From NCBI GenBank assembly GCA_015065975.1, contig SVPG01000005.1:30104-94103 (forward strand): DNA of 64,000 nucleotides, given 5' to 3'. The position numbers and the translations under genes were made by a program. The notes under the pieces were generated by a model, which did not search any database, was not told where the DNA came from, and worked only from the letters and a program-made list of their open reading frames with translations. Position 1 is the first letter of the stretch. Each line of letters starts with the position of its first letter. This stretch comes from Oscillospiraceae bacterium (GTDB lineage Bacteria > Bacillota > Clostridia > Oscillospirales > Acutalibacteraceae). Of this stretch, positions 8,100-18,102 are shown one piece after another.

Positions 8100-9602
8100 A
8101 TGTCTCTGATAGGTGTTTCGGGTCTTACATATTCATATGAGGGAAGCTACGACAATGTGTTTGAAAATGTCACGCTCAACCTCGATACCGACTGGCGGCT
8201 GGGCCTTATCGGAAGAAACGGAAAAGGAAAGACCACATTTTTAAGACTTCTGACGGGTGAACTCGATGACGGCGGCGCAATATCGGCAAAGACCGAATTT
8301 GAATATTTTCCTTATGAGATAAGGGATAAAAGCCTGACCGGAATCGAGATCGCCTATGAACTCTGTCCCGACTGCGAATACTGGCAGATAGTGCGCGAGC
8401 TGTCACTTCTTGAGGTAGACGATGAGGTGCTCTCGAGGAGCTTTGACAGCTTGAGCGGCGGCGAACAGACAAAGCTTATGCTGGCGCTGCTTTTTCTTCG
8501 CCCCGAGCGTTTTCTTCTCATCGACGAGCCGACCAATCATCTCGACGCGCGTGCACGGGAAACGGTGGGAAGATATCTTTCGCGCAAAAAGGGATTCATT
8601 CTTGTTTCCCACGACCGGACTCTGCTCGACCGATGCTGTGACCATATTCTTTCGATAAACAGAACGACCATCGAGCTGACAGCGGGAAACTATTCGGTGT
8701 GGGACGAAAACCGCCGCCGCCGCGAGCAGTTCGAGCTTGCGGAAAACGAGCGGCTGCTCTCTGATATAAAACGCCTCGAAAAGGCGGCAAAGCGAACGGC
8801 CGACTGGTCGGATAAGGCAGAGAGCAAAAAGATCGGTTTTGACCCGACAAAGGTTGAAAAGAGCCTTGACCGCCGCGCCGTACAGGGCAGAAAAGCTCAG
8901 AAAATGATGGACAGGGCAAAGGCGATCTCAAAGCGAAGACAGGACGCCGTCGAGGAAAAATCGCGCCTGCTCAAAGACCTCGAAACGGCGCAGGAGCTGA
9001 AAATCTCTCCGCTTGCATACCGCAGCGCACGCCTTGCTCAGTTTGAGGATATTTCGCTGTTTTACGGCGAAAACCGAGTCTGCTCGGGTGTGGGATTTGC
9101 CGTGGAGAGAGGGGAGAGAACGGTTCTTTCGGGACGCAACGGCTGCGGCAAGTCGAGCCTTCTCAGGCTGCTTTGCGGTGAGGATATAAAATACACGGGC
9201 ACCCTGACAAAACCGGGTGATCTTGTGATATCCTATGTTCCGCAGGATACATCGTTTCTTTGCGGCAGCCTCGACGATTTTGCCGCCGAAAGAGGAATTG
9301 ATATTTCTCTTTTCAAAGCAATTCTTCGCAAGCTGGGTTTTTCGCGCGAGCAGTTTTCAAAGGATATGAGCGATTTCAGCGCAGGTCAGAAGAAAAAGAC
9401 CCTCATCGCAGCCAGCCTCAGCGAAAGAGCGCACCTTTATATCTGGGACGAGCCGCTCAATTATATCGACCTTTTCTCGCGCGAGCAGATCGAACAGCTG
9501 ATATGCAGGTTCGCCCCGACAATGCTGCTGGTCGAGCACGACAGCCGTTTCTGCGAAATTATAGGCGCAAAAGAGATTGAAATCAAAAACGAGGAGCAAT
9601 AA
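8100..9602 (+). CDS. ABC-F type ribosomal protection protein, Lsa/CplR-like
   Basis: A 500-residue soluble protein with two ABC ATPase cassettes and no membrane domain. Cassette 1 has Walker A GRNGKGKTT, signature SGGEQTKL, Walker B LLIDEPTNHLD; cassette 2 has GRNGCGKSS, FSAGQKKKT and YIWDEPLNYID. The start MSLIGVSGLTYSYEGSYDN strongly recalls Lsa/Vga/CplR-type ABC-F proteins. These displace lincosamides, streptogramin A and pleuromutilins from the ribosomal exit site. The charged linker between cassettes (about 215-305) carries the drug-displacing loop in this family. The upstream leader with terminator supports inducible resistance. Drug range cannot be read from sequence. Confidence 0.85.
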   Translation: MSLIGVSGLTYSYEGSYDNVFENVTLNLDTDWRLGLIGRNGKGKTTFLRLLTGELDDGGAISAKTEFEYFPYEIRDKSLTGIEIAYELCPDCEYWQIVRELSLLEVDDEVLSRSFDSLSGGEQTKLMLALLFLRPERFLLIDEPTNHLDARARETVGRYLSRKKGFILVSHDRTLLDRCCDHILSINRTTIELTAGNYSVWDENRRRREQFELAENERLLSDIKRLEKAAKRTADWSDKAESKKIGFDPTKVEKSLDRRAVQGRKAQKMMDRAKAISKRRQDAVEEKSRLLKDLETAQELKISPLAYRSARLAQFEDISLFYGENRVCSGVGFAVERGERTVLSGRNGCGKSSLLRLLCGEDIKYTGTLTKPGDLVISYVPQDTSFLCGSLDDFAAERGIDISLFKAILRKLGFSREQFSKDMSDFSAGQKKKTLIAASLSERAHLYIWDEPLNYIDLFSREQIEQLICRFAPTMLLVEHDSRFCEIIGAKEIEIKNEEQ

Positions 9603-9606
9603 TATA

Positions 9607-10074
9607 ATGCAGGATAACAGAATGTATAAGGAAGCGATGGAAATAATAGGTGAGCTGACGCCTCTGCGCGGTCACGACTGCGGCAAACTGTGTGACTGCG
9701 CCTGCTGCAAAGGCGGCGAGGAGGACGGTATGCTGCTCTTTCCGGGCGAGCAGACCGAGCTGGAGGTAAAGGAAGCCGACGGCGGCAGACTTGCCGTATG
9801 CACAGGCACCTGCGACAGAGAAAAGCGTCCGCTTGCCTGCAGGATCTTTCCGTTCTTTCCCGATATAAGAGGAAAGCGTGTGAAAGCTGTCGTTGATGCA
9901 CGCGCGCTGCGTCTGTGCCCGATAGCCTATCACAGCGAAAATGTGAAGTTTGACAGGAAGTTTGTAAAAGCGGTCGAAAAGGTGGGCGAGCTGCTGCGGC
10001 GGGACGAGCAGTGCAGACAATTTATGCTCGAAACACTCGAAGATATAGAACTTACCCAAAAGTTTTATAAATAG
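9607..10074 (+). CDS. Cysteine-cluster protein (YkgJ-like)
   Basis: A 155-residue cytosolic protein rich in cysteines arranged as CGKLCDCACC near residues 25-34, then CTGTCDREKRPLACRIFPF near 65-83 and LCPIAY near 103. The RPLACRxFPF segment is typical of the YkgJ/CxxCxxCC family (UPF0153), thought to bind zinc or an iron-sulfur cluster; its function is unknown. ATG 9607 is preferred over an earlier in-frame start because GAGGAG sits just upstream at the end of the ABC-F gene. It starts 4 nt after the ABC-F stop and is probably cotranscribed. Confidence 0.75.
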   Translation: MQDNRMYKEAMEIIGELTPLRGHDCGKLCDCACCKGGEEDGMLLFPGEQTELEVKEADGGRLAVCTGTCDREKRPLACRIFPFFPDIRGKRVKAVVDARALRLCPIAYHSENVKFDRKFVKAVEKVGELLRRDEQCRQFMLETLEDIELTQKFYK

Positions 10075-10102
10075 CACGCCTGCTATTGAACGATTATTGG
10101 TA

Positions 10103-10131
10103 TTGCAAAATATTACCGTATATGTTAAAAT
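10103..10131 (+). promoter_or_regulatory. Promoter of the glycolytic operon
   Basis: TTGCAA at 10103-10108, 17-nt spacer, TAAAAT at 10126-10131 in an AT-rich region. The transcript leader to the pgk start at 10231 would be about 95 nt. Confidence 0.55.
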
Positions 10132-10230
10132 AATAACGTTGTGCTGACCGGGTGCGAAAAGACTGCGCGCCGAGCCGGCAAAATAATAAAAAATAAAACC
10201 CGCTGCGCGGGAATGAAAGGAAGCTGTATT

Positions 10231-11424
10231 ATGAACTATCTCAACAAGAAGACAGTTGAGGACATCGACGTTGCCGGAAAAAGAGTGCTTGTGCGCTGCG
10301 ATTTCAACGTTCCCTTCGACAGCGAAGGAAACATCTCCGATCCCAAGCGTATAAACGAGGCTCTCAAGACCATCAAGTATCTCCTTGACAACAACGCAAA
10401 GGTTATCCTCTGCTCACACCTCGGCCGTCCGAAGGGCGAGTTCAATATGAAGTATTCCCTCAAGCCCGTTGCTGATTATCTCACCAACGCTCTCGGTTTT
10501 GAGGTCAAGATCGCTGACGATGTTATCGGCGAGTCCGCAAAGGCTCTTGCAGCTTCCGTTGAGGAAGGCAAGGCAGTTATGATCGAGAACGTCCGCTTCC
10601 ACAAGGAAGAGGAAAAGAACGATGCCGAGTTCTCCAAGGCTCTTGCATCTCTTGCAGAGATCTATGTAAACGATGCTTTCGGCACCGCTCACAGAGCACA
10701 CGCTTCCACCGCAGGCGTTGCAGATTATCTCCCCGCAGTTTGCGGCTACCTCATTCAGAAGGAAATCGCTGTTATGGGCGGCGCTCTCACCGAGCCGAAG
10801 CGTCCTTTCGTTGCTATCCTCGGCGGCGCAAAGGTTTCCGACAAGATCGGCGTTATCAACAACCTGCTCGATAAGTGCGACACCATCATCATCGGCGGCG
10901 GTATGTCCTACACCTTCTCCGCAGCAAACGGCGGCAAGATCGGTGATTCCATCTGCGAAGCTGACAAGTTCGACCTCGCTAAGGGCATCATGGCAAAGGC
11001 TGAGGAGAAGGGCGTAAATCTCCTTCTCCCGATCGACACACGTCTTGGCGACGCATTCAGCCCCGAGGCAAACACCCAGATCGTTGACGCAGGTCAGATC
11101 CCCGATGGCTGGCAGGGTCTTGACATCGGACCCAAGACCGAGGAGCTCTTCGCTTCTGCTGTCAAGGGCGCAGGCACTGTTGTCTGGAACGGACCGATGG
11201 GCGTTTCCGAGTGGGACGCATTCGCAAGCGGCACAATCGCAGTTGCTACCGCAGTTGCAGAGAGCGGTGCTATCTCCATCATCGGCGGCGGCGATTCCGC
11301 TGCAGCATGCGAGAAGCTCGGCTTTGCTGAGAAGATGACCCACATCTCCACCGGCGGCGGTGCTTCCCTCGAATTCCTTGAGGGTCTTGAGCTTCCCGGC
11401 ATCGCTTGCCTCAACGAGAAATAA
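10231..11424 (+). CDS. pgk: Phosphoglycerate kinase
   Basis: A 397-residue cytosolic glycolytic enzyme transferring phosphate from 1,3-bisphosphoglycerate to ADP. Landmarks: [13 protein letters not shown] near the N terminus, [23 protein letters not shown], the [14 protein letters not shown] segment, [11 protein letters not shown], and GGGDSAAA with [13 protein letters not shown] at the nucleotide site. The ATG at 10231 follows AAAGGAAG and gives the normal family length; upstream codons in frame are not conserved. Codon choice is strikingly uniform (GAG, AAG, GCA, ATC), as expected for a highly expressed gene. First gene of pgk-tpiA-gpmI. Confidence 0.97.
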   Translation: MNYLNKKTVEDIDVAGKRVLVRCDFNVPFDSEGNISDPKRINEALKTIKYLLDNNAKVILCSHLGRPKGEFNMKYSLKPVADYLTNALGFEVKIADDVIGESAKALAASVEEGKAVMIENVRFHKEEEKNDAEFSKALASLAEIYVNDAFGTAHRAHASTAGVADYLPAVCGYLIQKEIAVMGGALTEPKRPFVAILGGAKVSDKIGVINNLLDKCDTIIIGGGMSYTFSAANGGKIGDSICEADKFDLAKGIMAKAEEKGVNLLLPIDTRLGDAFSPEANTQIVDAGQIPDGWQGLDIGPKTEELFASAVKGAGTVVWNGPMGVSEWDAFASGTIAVATAVAESGAISIIGGGDSAAACEKLGFAEKMTHISTGGGASLEFLEGLELPGIACLNEK

Positions 11425-11442
11425 TTTATCCTGCATTTTGAC

Positions 11443-11470
11443 AGGGGCGGCTCTCTGTCGCCCCTTTTCT
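11443..11470 (+). terminator. Intercistronic hairpin between pgk and tpiA
   Basis: AGGGGCG (11443-11449) pairs with CGCCCCT (11459-11465), followed by TTTCTTTT. It lies inside the operon, so it may be a partial terminator or an RNA-stabilising hairpin that lowers tpiA relative to pgk. Confidence 0.6.
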
Positions 11471-11497
11471 TTTATCTGATTCAAGGAGGAAATAACA

Positions 11498-12262
11498 ATG
11501 AACAAAGCAAAGCGCGACGTTGTCATCGCAGGCAACTGGAAAATGAACAAATCCCCCGCAGAGGCAAAGGAGCTCATCACAGCTCTCAAGCCCCTCGTAG
11601 CAGATGCTGACTGCAAGGTCGTTATCTGCGTTCCCTATACCGATCTCTTCGTAGCAGTTGAAGAGACAAAGGGCACCAACATCAAGGTCGGCGCTGAGAA
11701 CTGCCATTGGGAGAAGTCCGGCGCATTCACCGGCGAGATCGCTCCCCAGTGGCTCAAGGAAATGGGCGTTGAATACTGTGTTATCGGCCATAGCGAGAGA
11801 AGACAGTATTTCGGCGAGACCGACAAGACCGTAAACCTTCGCACCAAGGCTGCTCTCGAGGCAGGTCTCAAGCCCATCGTCTGCGTTGGCGAGCTCAAGG
11901 AAGAGCGTCTTGCTGACAAGACCCATGAGGTTCTCGACACCCAGATGGCAGGCGGCTTTGACGGCATCACCGCAGAGCAGATGGCTGACATCATCATCGC
12001 TTACGAGCCCGTATGGGCAATCGGCACCGGTCTTACCGCTACCGACGAGCAGGCTAACGAAGCTTGCGCATACATCCGTTCCATCGTCGCTGCAAAGTAC
12101 GGTCAGGCTGTTGCTGACGCTGCAGTTATCCAGTACGGCGGCTCCATGAACGACGCAAACGCTGCAGGACTCCTCGCACAGACCGACGTTGACGGCGGTC
12201 TCATCGGCGGCGCTTCCCTTGTTGCCGACAAGTTTGCAAAGGTTGTAGCTGCTGCAAAATAA
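11498..12262 (+). CDS. tpiA: Triosephosphate isomerase
   Basis: A 254-residue TIM-barrel enzyme interconverting dihydroxyacetone phosphate and glyceraldehyde 3-phosphate. Catalytic landmarks are present: AGNWKMNK (the active-site Lys), [11 protein letters not shown] (His), [11 protein letters not shown] (Glu and the mobile loop), and IQYGGSMN with GGLIGGASL at the phosphate site. CAAGGAGG precedes the ATG. Codon usage resembles that of pgk. It lies 73 nt after pgk across a hairpin and 68 nt before gpmI. Confidence 0.97.
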   Translation: MNKAKRDVVIAGNWKMNKSPAEAKELITALKPLVADADCKVVICVPYTDLFVAVEETKGTNIKVGAENCHWEKSGAFTGEIAPQWLKEMGVEYCVIGHSERRQYFGETDKTVNLRTKAALEAGLKPIVCVGELKEERLADKTHEVLDTQMAGGFDGITAEQMADIIIAYEPVWAIGTGLTATDEQANEACAYIRSIVAAKYGQAVADAAVIQYGGSMNDANAAGLLAQTDVDGGLIGGASLVADKFAKVVAAAK

Positions 12263-12330
12263 TTATGTGCTTTTTCAAAAAGAAAGGGACGCTCAAAAAA
12301 GAGTCCCGCCAAAATAAGGAGACTGTTTCA

Positions 12331-13863
12331 GTGAATAAAAAACCGCTGTTATTATGTATAATGGACGGCTTCGGCAACGATAAGCCCGAAGGCAACGCCA
12401 TATATTCCGCAAAAACCCCCAATCTCGACAGAATCTTTGCCGAGTATCCCACCACTCAGATCGGAGCTTCGGGAATGGACGTCGGTCTTCCCGACGGTCA
12501 GATGGGCAACAGTGAGGTCGGTCACACCAATATCGGCGCAGGCCGTGTTGTCTATCAGGAGCTCACAAGAATAACCAAGTCCATCAAGGACGGCGATTTC
12601 TTTGCAAATCCCGCTCTTGAGGCAGCTATGGACAACTGCGTAAAGACAGGCGCAGCTCTCCATCTCATCGGACTTGTCTCCGATGGCGGCGTTCACAGCC
12701 ACAACACCCATCTCTATGCACTTGTAGAGATGGCAAAGAAAAAGGGCGTCGAAAAGGTTTATTGCCACGCTCTTCTCGACGGACGTGACGTCCCGCCCGC
12801 ATCGGGCGCAGATTTCGTTGCAGAGCTGAGAGACAAGCTTGCCGAGATCGGCTGCGGCGAGATTGCCACAGTTATGGGCCGTTTCTATGCGATGGACAGA
12901 GACAACCGCTGGGATCGTGTTGAGAAGGCTTATGCCGCTATGGTATACGGCGAGGGCGTAAAGAATGCCGATCCCGTTGCCGCAATCAGAGAGTCCTATG
13001 AGGTGGTCGACGGCGACGGCAAGAATCTCACCGACGAGTTTGTTATCCCCGTAGTCTGCAAAGAGGGCGCAAACGTCAAGTCGGGCGATTCTGTTGTCTT
13101 CTTCAACTTCCGTCCCGACCGTGCAAGAGAGATTACCAGAACCTTTGTCGATCCCGATTTTGACGGATTCGAGAGAAAGAACGGTTTCTTCCCGCTTGTT
13201 TACGTCTGCATGACTCAGTACGATGCAACAATGCCCAACGTCAGCGTTGCATTCAAGCCGCAGTCGCTTAAAAACACCTTTGGTGAATACATCTCCGCAA
13301 ACGGACTTACCCAGCTTCGCATCGCCGAGACCGAGAAGTACGCTCACGTAACCTTCTTCTTCAACGGCGGCGTTGAGGCTCAGTACGAGGGAGAGGACAG
13401 AGCACTTATCGCTTCCCCGAAGGTTGCAACCTACGACCTCAAGCCCTCGATGAGCGCTGTTGAGGTTACCGATGAGGTTCTCGCAAGAATCGCAAGCGAC
13501 AAGTACGACGTAATCATTCTCAACTTCGCAAACTGTGATATGGTCGGTCACACAGGCGTGTTCAGCGCAGCTGTTGAGGCTGTTGAGACGGTCGATACCT
13601 GTGTCGGCAAGGTTGCAGACGCAGTGCTTGCAAAGGGCGGCGCAATGATCATCACCGCCGACCACGGCAACGCCGACAGAATGGTCGACGACGACGGCAC
13701 ACCCTTCACCGCACACACAACAAATCCCGTTCCCTTCTGCGTTGCAGGTTACCCCTGCGAGCTTCGCGAAGGCGGCAAGCTTGCCGATATCGCTCCCACC
13801 ATGCTGAGAATCCTCGGTATGGCTCAGCCGGAGGAAATGGACGGCGTTTCCATCATAAAGTAA
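12331..13863 (+). CDS. gpmI: 2,3-bisphosphoglycerate-independent phosphoglycerate mutase
   Basis: A 510-residue manganese-dependent enzyme interconverting 3- and 2-phosphoglycerate. The alkaline-phosphatase-type metal site shows LLCIMDGFG (D12) and [12 protein letters not shown] with catalytic S61, and later [12 protein letters not shown] and TADHGNAD. The start is taken as GTG 12331 because AAGGAG lies just upstream at 12316-12321; an in-frame ATG at 12265 would add unconserved residues and a lysine-rich stretch. This is the third gene of the glycolytic operon, which ends in a strong terminator at 13875. Confidence 0.95.
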   Translation: MNKKPLLLCIMDGFGNDKPEGNAIYSAKTPNLDRIFAEYPTTQIGASGMDVGLPDGQMGNSEVGHTNIGAGRVVYQELTRITKSIKDGDFFANPALEAAMDNCVKTGAALHLIGLVSDGGVHSHNTHLYALVEMAKKKGVEKVYCHALLDGRDVPPASGADFVAELRDKLAEIGCGEIATVMGRFYAMDRDNRWDRVEKAYAAMVYGEGVKNADPVAAIRESYEVVDGDGKNLTDEFVIPVVCKEGANVKSGDSVVFFNFRPDRAREITRTFVDPDFDGFERKNGFFPLVYVCMTQYDATMPNVSVAFKPQSLKNTFGEYISANGLTQLRIAETEKYAHVTFFFNGGVEAQYEGEDRALIASPKVATYDLKPSMSAVEVTDEVLARIASDKYDVIILNFANCDMVGHTGVFSAAVEAVETVDTCVGKVADAVLAKGGAMIITADHGNADRMVDDDGTPFTAHTTNPVPFCVAGYPCELREGGKLADIAPTMLRILGMAQPEEMDGVSIIK

Positions 13864-13874
13864 TATAACGAAGC

Positions 13875-13941
13875 AAAAAGCCGCATCTCTTCACAGAGAG
13901 CGGCTTTTGTTGTTGAAATTGGAGAAGATAATTGCTATAAT
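13875..13941 (+). repeat. Terminator-promoter module, copy 1
   Basis: Hairpin AAAAGCCGC...TCTCT-loop-AGAGA...GCGGCTTTT, followed at once by TTGTTG and a promoter: TTGAAA at 13913-13918, 17-nt spacer, TATAAT at 13936-13941. It ends the gpmI operon and starts the rhomboid gene. Two near-identical copies lie at 14674 and 21156. Confidence 0.85.
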
Positions 13942-13999
13942 TGAAAAGAGGAATTTTGTGGATTTGCAAGCAGAAAATTTAAATTTTGTGGAGGAAAAA

Positions 14000-14659
14000 A
14001 TGGAAAAAATAAAAAAACAGAACATTGTCGAAAGGTACGGAATAATCAATATAACCGTTGCGGCACTGTGCGTTGTCGTTTTGATCGTCAATTCAATAAT
14101 TGTAAGTGAAGCGGCGCTCAATCAGCTTGCTTCAAACAAATATGCAGCATACCTTTTGAATTTTCTGGCAGGGTGTGAGGGTGAGCTTGGAACCATCGGT
14201 TCAATGTCACGGGCAAAAGTGTTTGGTGAGGGAGAATGGTGGAGACTTCTTTCACATATGTATCTGCACGCAGGCGTTTTACATATGCTTTTCAATGTTT
14301 TTGCGTTATTGTTTGCGGGAAAGGTTGTTGAGAAAAGAATCGGAAGTTTGCCTTACCTGCTGCTGTACCATATAATTGCAGTTGTCAATGCAATAATTAT
14401 GTGCCTGATTTTCCCCGAAAGCACATCTGTCGGTGCATCGGAAGGCATATTCGCAATGATTGGCATTGTATGTATTATGAAATTGAGAAAAGATGCTGTA
14501 TGCAGCGAAAATCTGAAAAAGGGAGAGCTCATATACATTATAATTTTCGCTGTGTTGTCACTTCTGCTTGGGGCGGAAAGCTTTGTCACCCATTTCGTCG
14601 CTTTCGTATTTGGAATTGTTGCAGGGCTGCTGCTGAAAAAGAAACCCGAAAGAGAATGA
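14000..14659 (+). CDS. Rhomboid-family intramembrane serine protease
   Basis: A 219-residue protein with about six transmembrane helices. Rhomboid marks: the loop and helix motif HMYLHAGVLHMLFN (H86, H90, H95, N99), the serine site GASEG with S147, and a C-terminal H198 in the helix VTHFVAFVFG. The usual serine motif is GASG followed by a small residue, so the Glu after Ser is unusual. ATG 14000 is chosen because GTGGAGG lies just upstream and the promoter -10 ends at 13941; a longer frame reaching 13907 would begin upstream of transcription. Substrate unknown. It sits between two terminator-promoter modules and so is monocistronic. Confidence 0.8.
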   Translation: MEKIKKQNIVERYGIINITVAALCVVVLIVNSIIVSEAALNQLASNKYAAYLLNFLAGCEGELGTIGSMSRAKVFGEGEWWRLLSHMYLHAGVLHMLFNVFALLFAGKVVEKRIGSLPYLLLYHIIAVVNAIIMCLIFPESTSVGASEGIFAMIGIVCIMKLRKDAVCSENLKKGELIYIIIFAVLSLLLGAESFVTHFVAFVFGIVAGLLLKKKPERE

Positions 14660-14673
14660 TACATTTTTGCTTC

Positions 14674-14740
14674 AAAAAGCCGCATCTCTTTACAGAGAGC
14701 GGCTTTTGTTGTTGAAATGGGAACATATAGTTGTTATAAT
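14674..14740 (+). repeat. Terminator-promoter module, copy 2
   Basis: Same hairpin as copy 1 with one change in the loop, then TTGTTG and TTGAAA at 14712-14717, 17-nt spacer, TATAAT at 14735-14740. It is followed by about 170 nt of AT-rich leader without a recognisable gene before the next start at 14913. Confidence 0.85.
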
Positions 14741-14912
14741 CGAAGCGTAAATGTAAAGTCCATGTTGCGAAATTTCAAGAAAAAGCACAGATTGGTTGGT
14801 TTTGTTGTAAAGCTTTGTGTGTTATATTTATACCTGATCACTCAGCAGAATCTGCATGATAAGTGTCTATTGGCTGATGGTTAAAAATGAAATAACGATT
14901 GGAGACAGATTT

Positions 14913-15650
14913 ATGAGTTTGGGAACCAATATACAGTATTTACGCAAGCTGAACAAAATGACGCAGGAACAATTCGCTGAAAAAATGAACGTTACAAGAC
15001 AAACCGTTTCCAGATGGGAAGCAGACGAGGTTACTCCTGAACTTGGCAAACTCGTTGAGATATGTTCTGCATTTTCATGCAAATTGGATGAATTGGTCAG
15101 AGAGAATATGTCTTTCAAAAATGAGATTTATTCAGCAGTTGAAATTAGAAAAGTACCTGCTTTCAAAATGGCAAGGTATGTAATGATTTCACCCAATCCG
15201 GAGTCTGATGTGCAGAATTATATGAAGAATTGGGGCAAGTTGAGTGGTTTAGCAGCGGCAGAACCTGATGCAAAATTGATTGGATGGGATTTTCCTTTTG
15301 TGTCTCAGGAATTGCAGAGCAGATTTGGACTTCATGGATATGCTGCAGCTTATATACTTCCGGAAGGATTTCAGACTGATTGTCCGGGGGTGGAATATGC
15401 CCAAAACAAGGAAGCGGAGTATGCGGTGATCACCATAACAGAACCATTGATCAGACCGTTTGAGAGAATACCCACGGGATATAAATACATTATGGAATTT
15501 TTACAAGCTAATAATTTCAAAGATAAAGTGAGCGATGATATTATCAGCTGTTTTGAACATGAATATGAAAAAGAAGGTGTGCATTATATGGATATCTATG
15601 TTCATGCCGCCGGCGTAACGAAAGCGGACGCATATTCTGTTTTTAATTAG
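14913..15650 (+). CDS. HTH regulator with GyrI-like effector-binding domain
   Basis: A 245-residue protein. Residues about 5-60 form an XRE-type helix-turn-helix (IQYLRKLNKMTQEQFAEKM, VTRQTVSRWEAD). Residues about 75-245 resemble a GyrI/AraC effector-binding domain (RKVPAFKMARY, then AEYAVITITEPL and IPTGYKYIMEFL), which usually binds small molecules. The likely role is a ligand-responsive transcription regulator. ATG 14913 has TTGGAGACAG upstream; an earlier in-frame ATG at 14856 lacks a ribosome site. The gene is visibly AT-richer than the glycolytic operon, in keeping with acquired DNA. Confidence 0.8.
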   Translation: MSLGTNIQYLRKLNKMTQEQFAEKMNVTRQTVSRWEADEVTPELGKLVEICSAFSCKLDELVRENMSFKNEIYSAVEIRKVPAFKMARYVMISPNPESDVQNYMKNWGKLSGLAAAEPDAKLIGWDFPFVSQELQSRFGLHGYAAAYILPEGFQTDCPGVEYAQNKEAEYAVITITEPLIRPFERIPTGYKYIMEFLQANNFKDKVSDDIISCFEHEYEKEGVHYMDIYVHAAGVTKADAYSVFN

Positions 15651-15740
15651 TGCAACAGGATCAGACATCAAAAAACTTTCAGTTTGTCGGAACAACGAAC
15701 TTCTGCACATTTTATGTTTTTGCAAAAGGAGGCTTTTGAG

Positions 15741-16199
15741 TTGGAAAATAATATACTCGAATTTGAATGCGGCGCAATAGATCAGCAGGGAAAATTTCGC
15801 CTCCCATACACAGGGTACGGTCAGGATATATCGCCGAAGTTTGTTATAAAGAATCTGTCGCCCGAGGCAAAAACCATAGCTGTCACACTGGAGGATATGA
15901 GCCACCCGATCAAAGGTTTTACCCATTGGGTTATCTGGAATCTTCCTGCTGCGGATATAATCGAAGAAGCTATCCCGTCGGGTGCAAATCAGGGGCTTGC
16001 CTACGGCATGCATCGATATGCAGGCCCGAAACCGCCAAAGGGAAAGAGCCATTTGTATAAGTTCACGCTTTATGCGCTCGATTGCAGGATGGATCTGTCT
16101 GCAAATACTTTCAAAAAATCTTTCCTGAAAAAAGCGCAGGGGCATATCCTGCAAAAGGGCGAGATTACGGGAGAATTTGCAAAATCAACACTTGGTTGA
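15741..16199 (+). CDS. YbhB/YbcL (PEBP, Raf-kinase-inhibitor-like) protein
   Basis: A 152-residue protein of the phosphatidylethanolamine-binding family: FECGAIDQQGKFRLPYTGYGQDISP, then AVTLEDMSHPIKGFTHWVIWNLP and HRYAGPKPPKGKSHLYKFTLYALD, which hold the ligand-pocket Asp, His and Pro residues. Bacterial members are of uncertain function. The start is taken as TTG 15741 because AAAGGAGG lies 8 nt upstream; the frame stays open to 15684 but without a ribosome site. It follows the HTH-GyrI gene by about 90 nt. Confidence 0.82.
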   Translation: MENNILEFECGAIDQQGKFRLPYTGYGQDISPKFVIKNLSPEAKTIAVTLEDMSHPIKGFTHWVIWNLPAADIIEEAIPSGANQGLAYGMHRYAGPKPPKGKSHLYKFTLYALDCRMDLSANTFKKSFLKKAQGHILQKGEITGEFAKSTLG

Positions 16200-16293
16200 C
16201 AAATTGCAATCCGCAGCTTGTAGATGTCAACCGTCCTTTCTGGTATAGTCAGAGGCGAAAAACCCGATGACGGGCAGAAAGGATTTGTGTGTT

Positions 16294-17307
16294 ATGAAAA
16301 AAGTTCTGAAAGTGGCAGGAAAAGCCATACTCGTTATTCTTGTGCTGATACTTGTATCAGGTGCCGGTTTGTTTGCGTGGCATAAAATAAACCTTGCAAA
16401 AGAAGAAAAATACCTTGAACCGCTTGGCGAACTGGTCGAAGTGGACGGACACAACATCAGTGTGTATACCGAAGGCACGGGCGAAAAAACGCTGGTGTTT
16501 CTGCAGGGCGGCGGAATGCCGTCTCCTATACTGGAAGCAAAATCGCTTTATACGCAGCTTTGCGATGATTATCGGATTGTCGTATTGGAAAGACCGGGCT
16601 ACGGTTTCAGCGACGAGGTCGAAGGCGTTCCCTCACTGAGTGAAATTCTGGAATGGGAAAGAGAAGCGCTGATAAAACTTGAGATAACCGGTCCGTATAT
16701 TCTGGTTCCTCATTCCGCGAGCGGAATTGAAGCGATATTGTGGGCACAGCTTTATCCCGATGAGGTGGAAGCGATTATCGGACTTGATATGTCCGTTCCC
16801 GCGTTTTATGAAGAGATTTATGATGAGGATTATATGAACAGCATGAGGCAGGCACGGGCGGATATTGAAGCCACATCGGCGTCGCTTGACAGCACCTTGT
16901 TTTTATATCATACCTTCGGATTGACAAGACTGCAGTATAACCTTGAAAAGGAGCTTGATTCTTTCAGGACGGGTGTTCTGACGGCGGAGGATAAGGAAAT
17001 TTACAAAGCGATCACATATAAAATATATCCGAACAAAACCATGATGATCGGAATGCTTTCCCTTCCCGACGATCTGGAACTGATTGAAAGTATGCCGAAA
17101 CCGAATGTTCCGATGCTTCTGTTTATATCGAATGGCAAGGAGCTTGGCATGGACAATCCCGAAACGTGGATTAAACTGCAGAAGGATTACATAGCGGATA
17201 ACGCGAATGCAGCGTATATAGAACTTGACTGCGGACATTTTATGCATAATACAGAATATAAGCGAATCGGCGAAGAAATGAAGACCTATATAGAAAATCT
17301 GGATTGA
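16294..17307 (+). CDS. Membrane-anchored alpha/beta hydrolase
   Basis: A 337-residue protein with an N-terminal signal anchor (about 8-29) and an alpha/beta-hydrolase fold outside the membrane. The oxyanion segment is LVFLQGGGMPSP, the strand before the first turn reads IVVLERPGYGFSD, the nucleophile elbow is LVPHSASGIEA, and the catalytic His is likely in LDCGHFMHN near the C terminus. The elbow departs from GxSxG but matches a Firmicutes subgroup with HSxSG. Substrate unknown. ATG 16294 follows AAAGGA; 15 nt separate its stop from the next HTH gene. Confidence 0.8.
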   Translation: MKKVLKVAGKAILVILVLILVSGAGLFAWHKINLAKEEKYLEPLGELVEVDGHNISVYTEGTGEKTLVFLQGGGMPSPILEAKSLYTQLCDDYRIVVLERPGYGFSDEVEGVPSLSEILEWEREALIKLEITGPYILVPHSASGIEAILWAQLYPDEVEAIIGLDMSVPAFYEEIYDEDYMNSMRQARADIEATSASLDSTLFLYHTFGLTRLQYNLEKELDSFRTGVLTAEDKEIYKAITYKIYPNKTMMIGMLSLPDDLELIESMPKPNVPMLLFISNGKELGMDNPETWIKLQKDYIADNANAAYIELDCGHFMHNTEYKRIGEEMKTYIENLD

Positions 17308-17322
17308 CAGAGGTAATATATT

Positions 17323-18084
17323 ATGATATTGGCAGATAAAATTATTCAGCTGAGAAAAAAGAACGGCTGGTCACAGGAGGAGCTTGGGGAACAGCTGGGT
17401 GTGAGCAGACAGGCTGTTTCCAAATGGGAAAGTATGCAGTCGGTTCCCGATATCAATAAAATAATCGCTATGGCGCAGGTTTTTGGGGTGTCGACCGATT
17501 ATCTGCTGAAAGATGAAATGGAAACACCCGAAAGGGCGGAGCATTCGCAAGAACAGACCGAAGATATATCAAAGCGTGTTGTGAAAATGGAAGAAGCGAA
17601 CGAATATCTGTCGGCGGTAAAAGATGCCTCAGGAGGTATCGGTGCAGGTCTCTTTCTGTTCTGCGTTTCGCCTGTATTGGCTGCGATATTGTATGCCGTC
17701 GGTGCAGACCGCGGGGCACTGGTCGGAACAATCATTCAGATTCTCATATTGACGGCAGCGGTAATTGTCTTTATTTTAAGCATAAGCAGGCTGATGAAAT
17801 TCTCATATCTGAAAAAGGGCACCTTTGAGACCGAATACGGTGTTGACGGAATGGTCAGGGAGCTTATGAAAAAATATGAGCAGACCAGGCTGCTGAGAAT
17901 TATCATCGGTGCGGCAATCTGTTTTACAAGTGTGATACCGCTGATGATCTGTTCGCTGCTGACAGCAGACAACGACCTGCTTATCGCCGTCGGCGGAGGT
18001 ATTATGCTTATTATGATCGGTGCAGGTGTTTATTTGCTTGTGCAGACCTGTGTTATGTGGAAGGGCTTCAAAAAGCTTTTGTGA
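17323..18084 (+). CDS. XRE-family regulator with four-helix membrane domain
   Basis: A 253-residue protein. Residues about 5-60 form a helix-turn-helix (WSQEELGEQLGVSRQAVSKWE). A polar linker follows, then four predicted transmembrane helices (about 106-128, 133-152, 190-212, 219-240). A membrane-bound one-component regulator is implied; the signal is unknown. It is 15 nt after the hydrolase and probably cotranscribed with it. A terminator follows at 18103. Confidence 0.8.
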   Translation: MILADKIIQLRKKNGWSQEELGEQLGVSRQAVSKWESMQSVPDINKIIAMAQVFGVSTDYLLKDEMETPERAEHSQEQTEDISKRVVKMEEANEYLSAVKDASGGIGAGLFLFCVSPVLAAILYAVGADRGALVGTIIQILILTAAVIVFILSISRLMKFSYLKKGTFETEYGVDGMVRELMKKYEQTRLLRIIIGAAICFTSVIPLMICSLLTADNDLLIAVGGGIMLIMIGAGVYLLVQTCVMWKGFKKLL

Positions 18085-18102
18085 CAAAACAATAAAAACG
18101 AA

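Noticed and set aside
7877..8140. 87-residue frame across the ABC-F leader
   Set aside because: It runs through the attenuator and past the ABC-F start without a ribosome site; composition looks non-coding. The 6-codon leader peptide is the better candidate.
10414..11616. 400-residue minus-strand frame opposite pgk, and similar long frames opposite gpmI and the Tet(M)-like gene
   Set aside because: Strong codon bias of the real genes on the plus strand removes stops on the other strand; the products show no conserved pattern.
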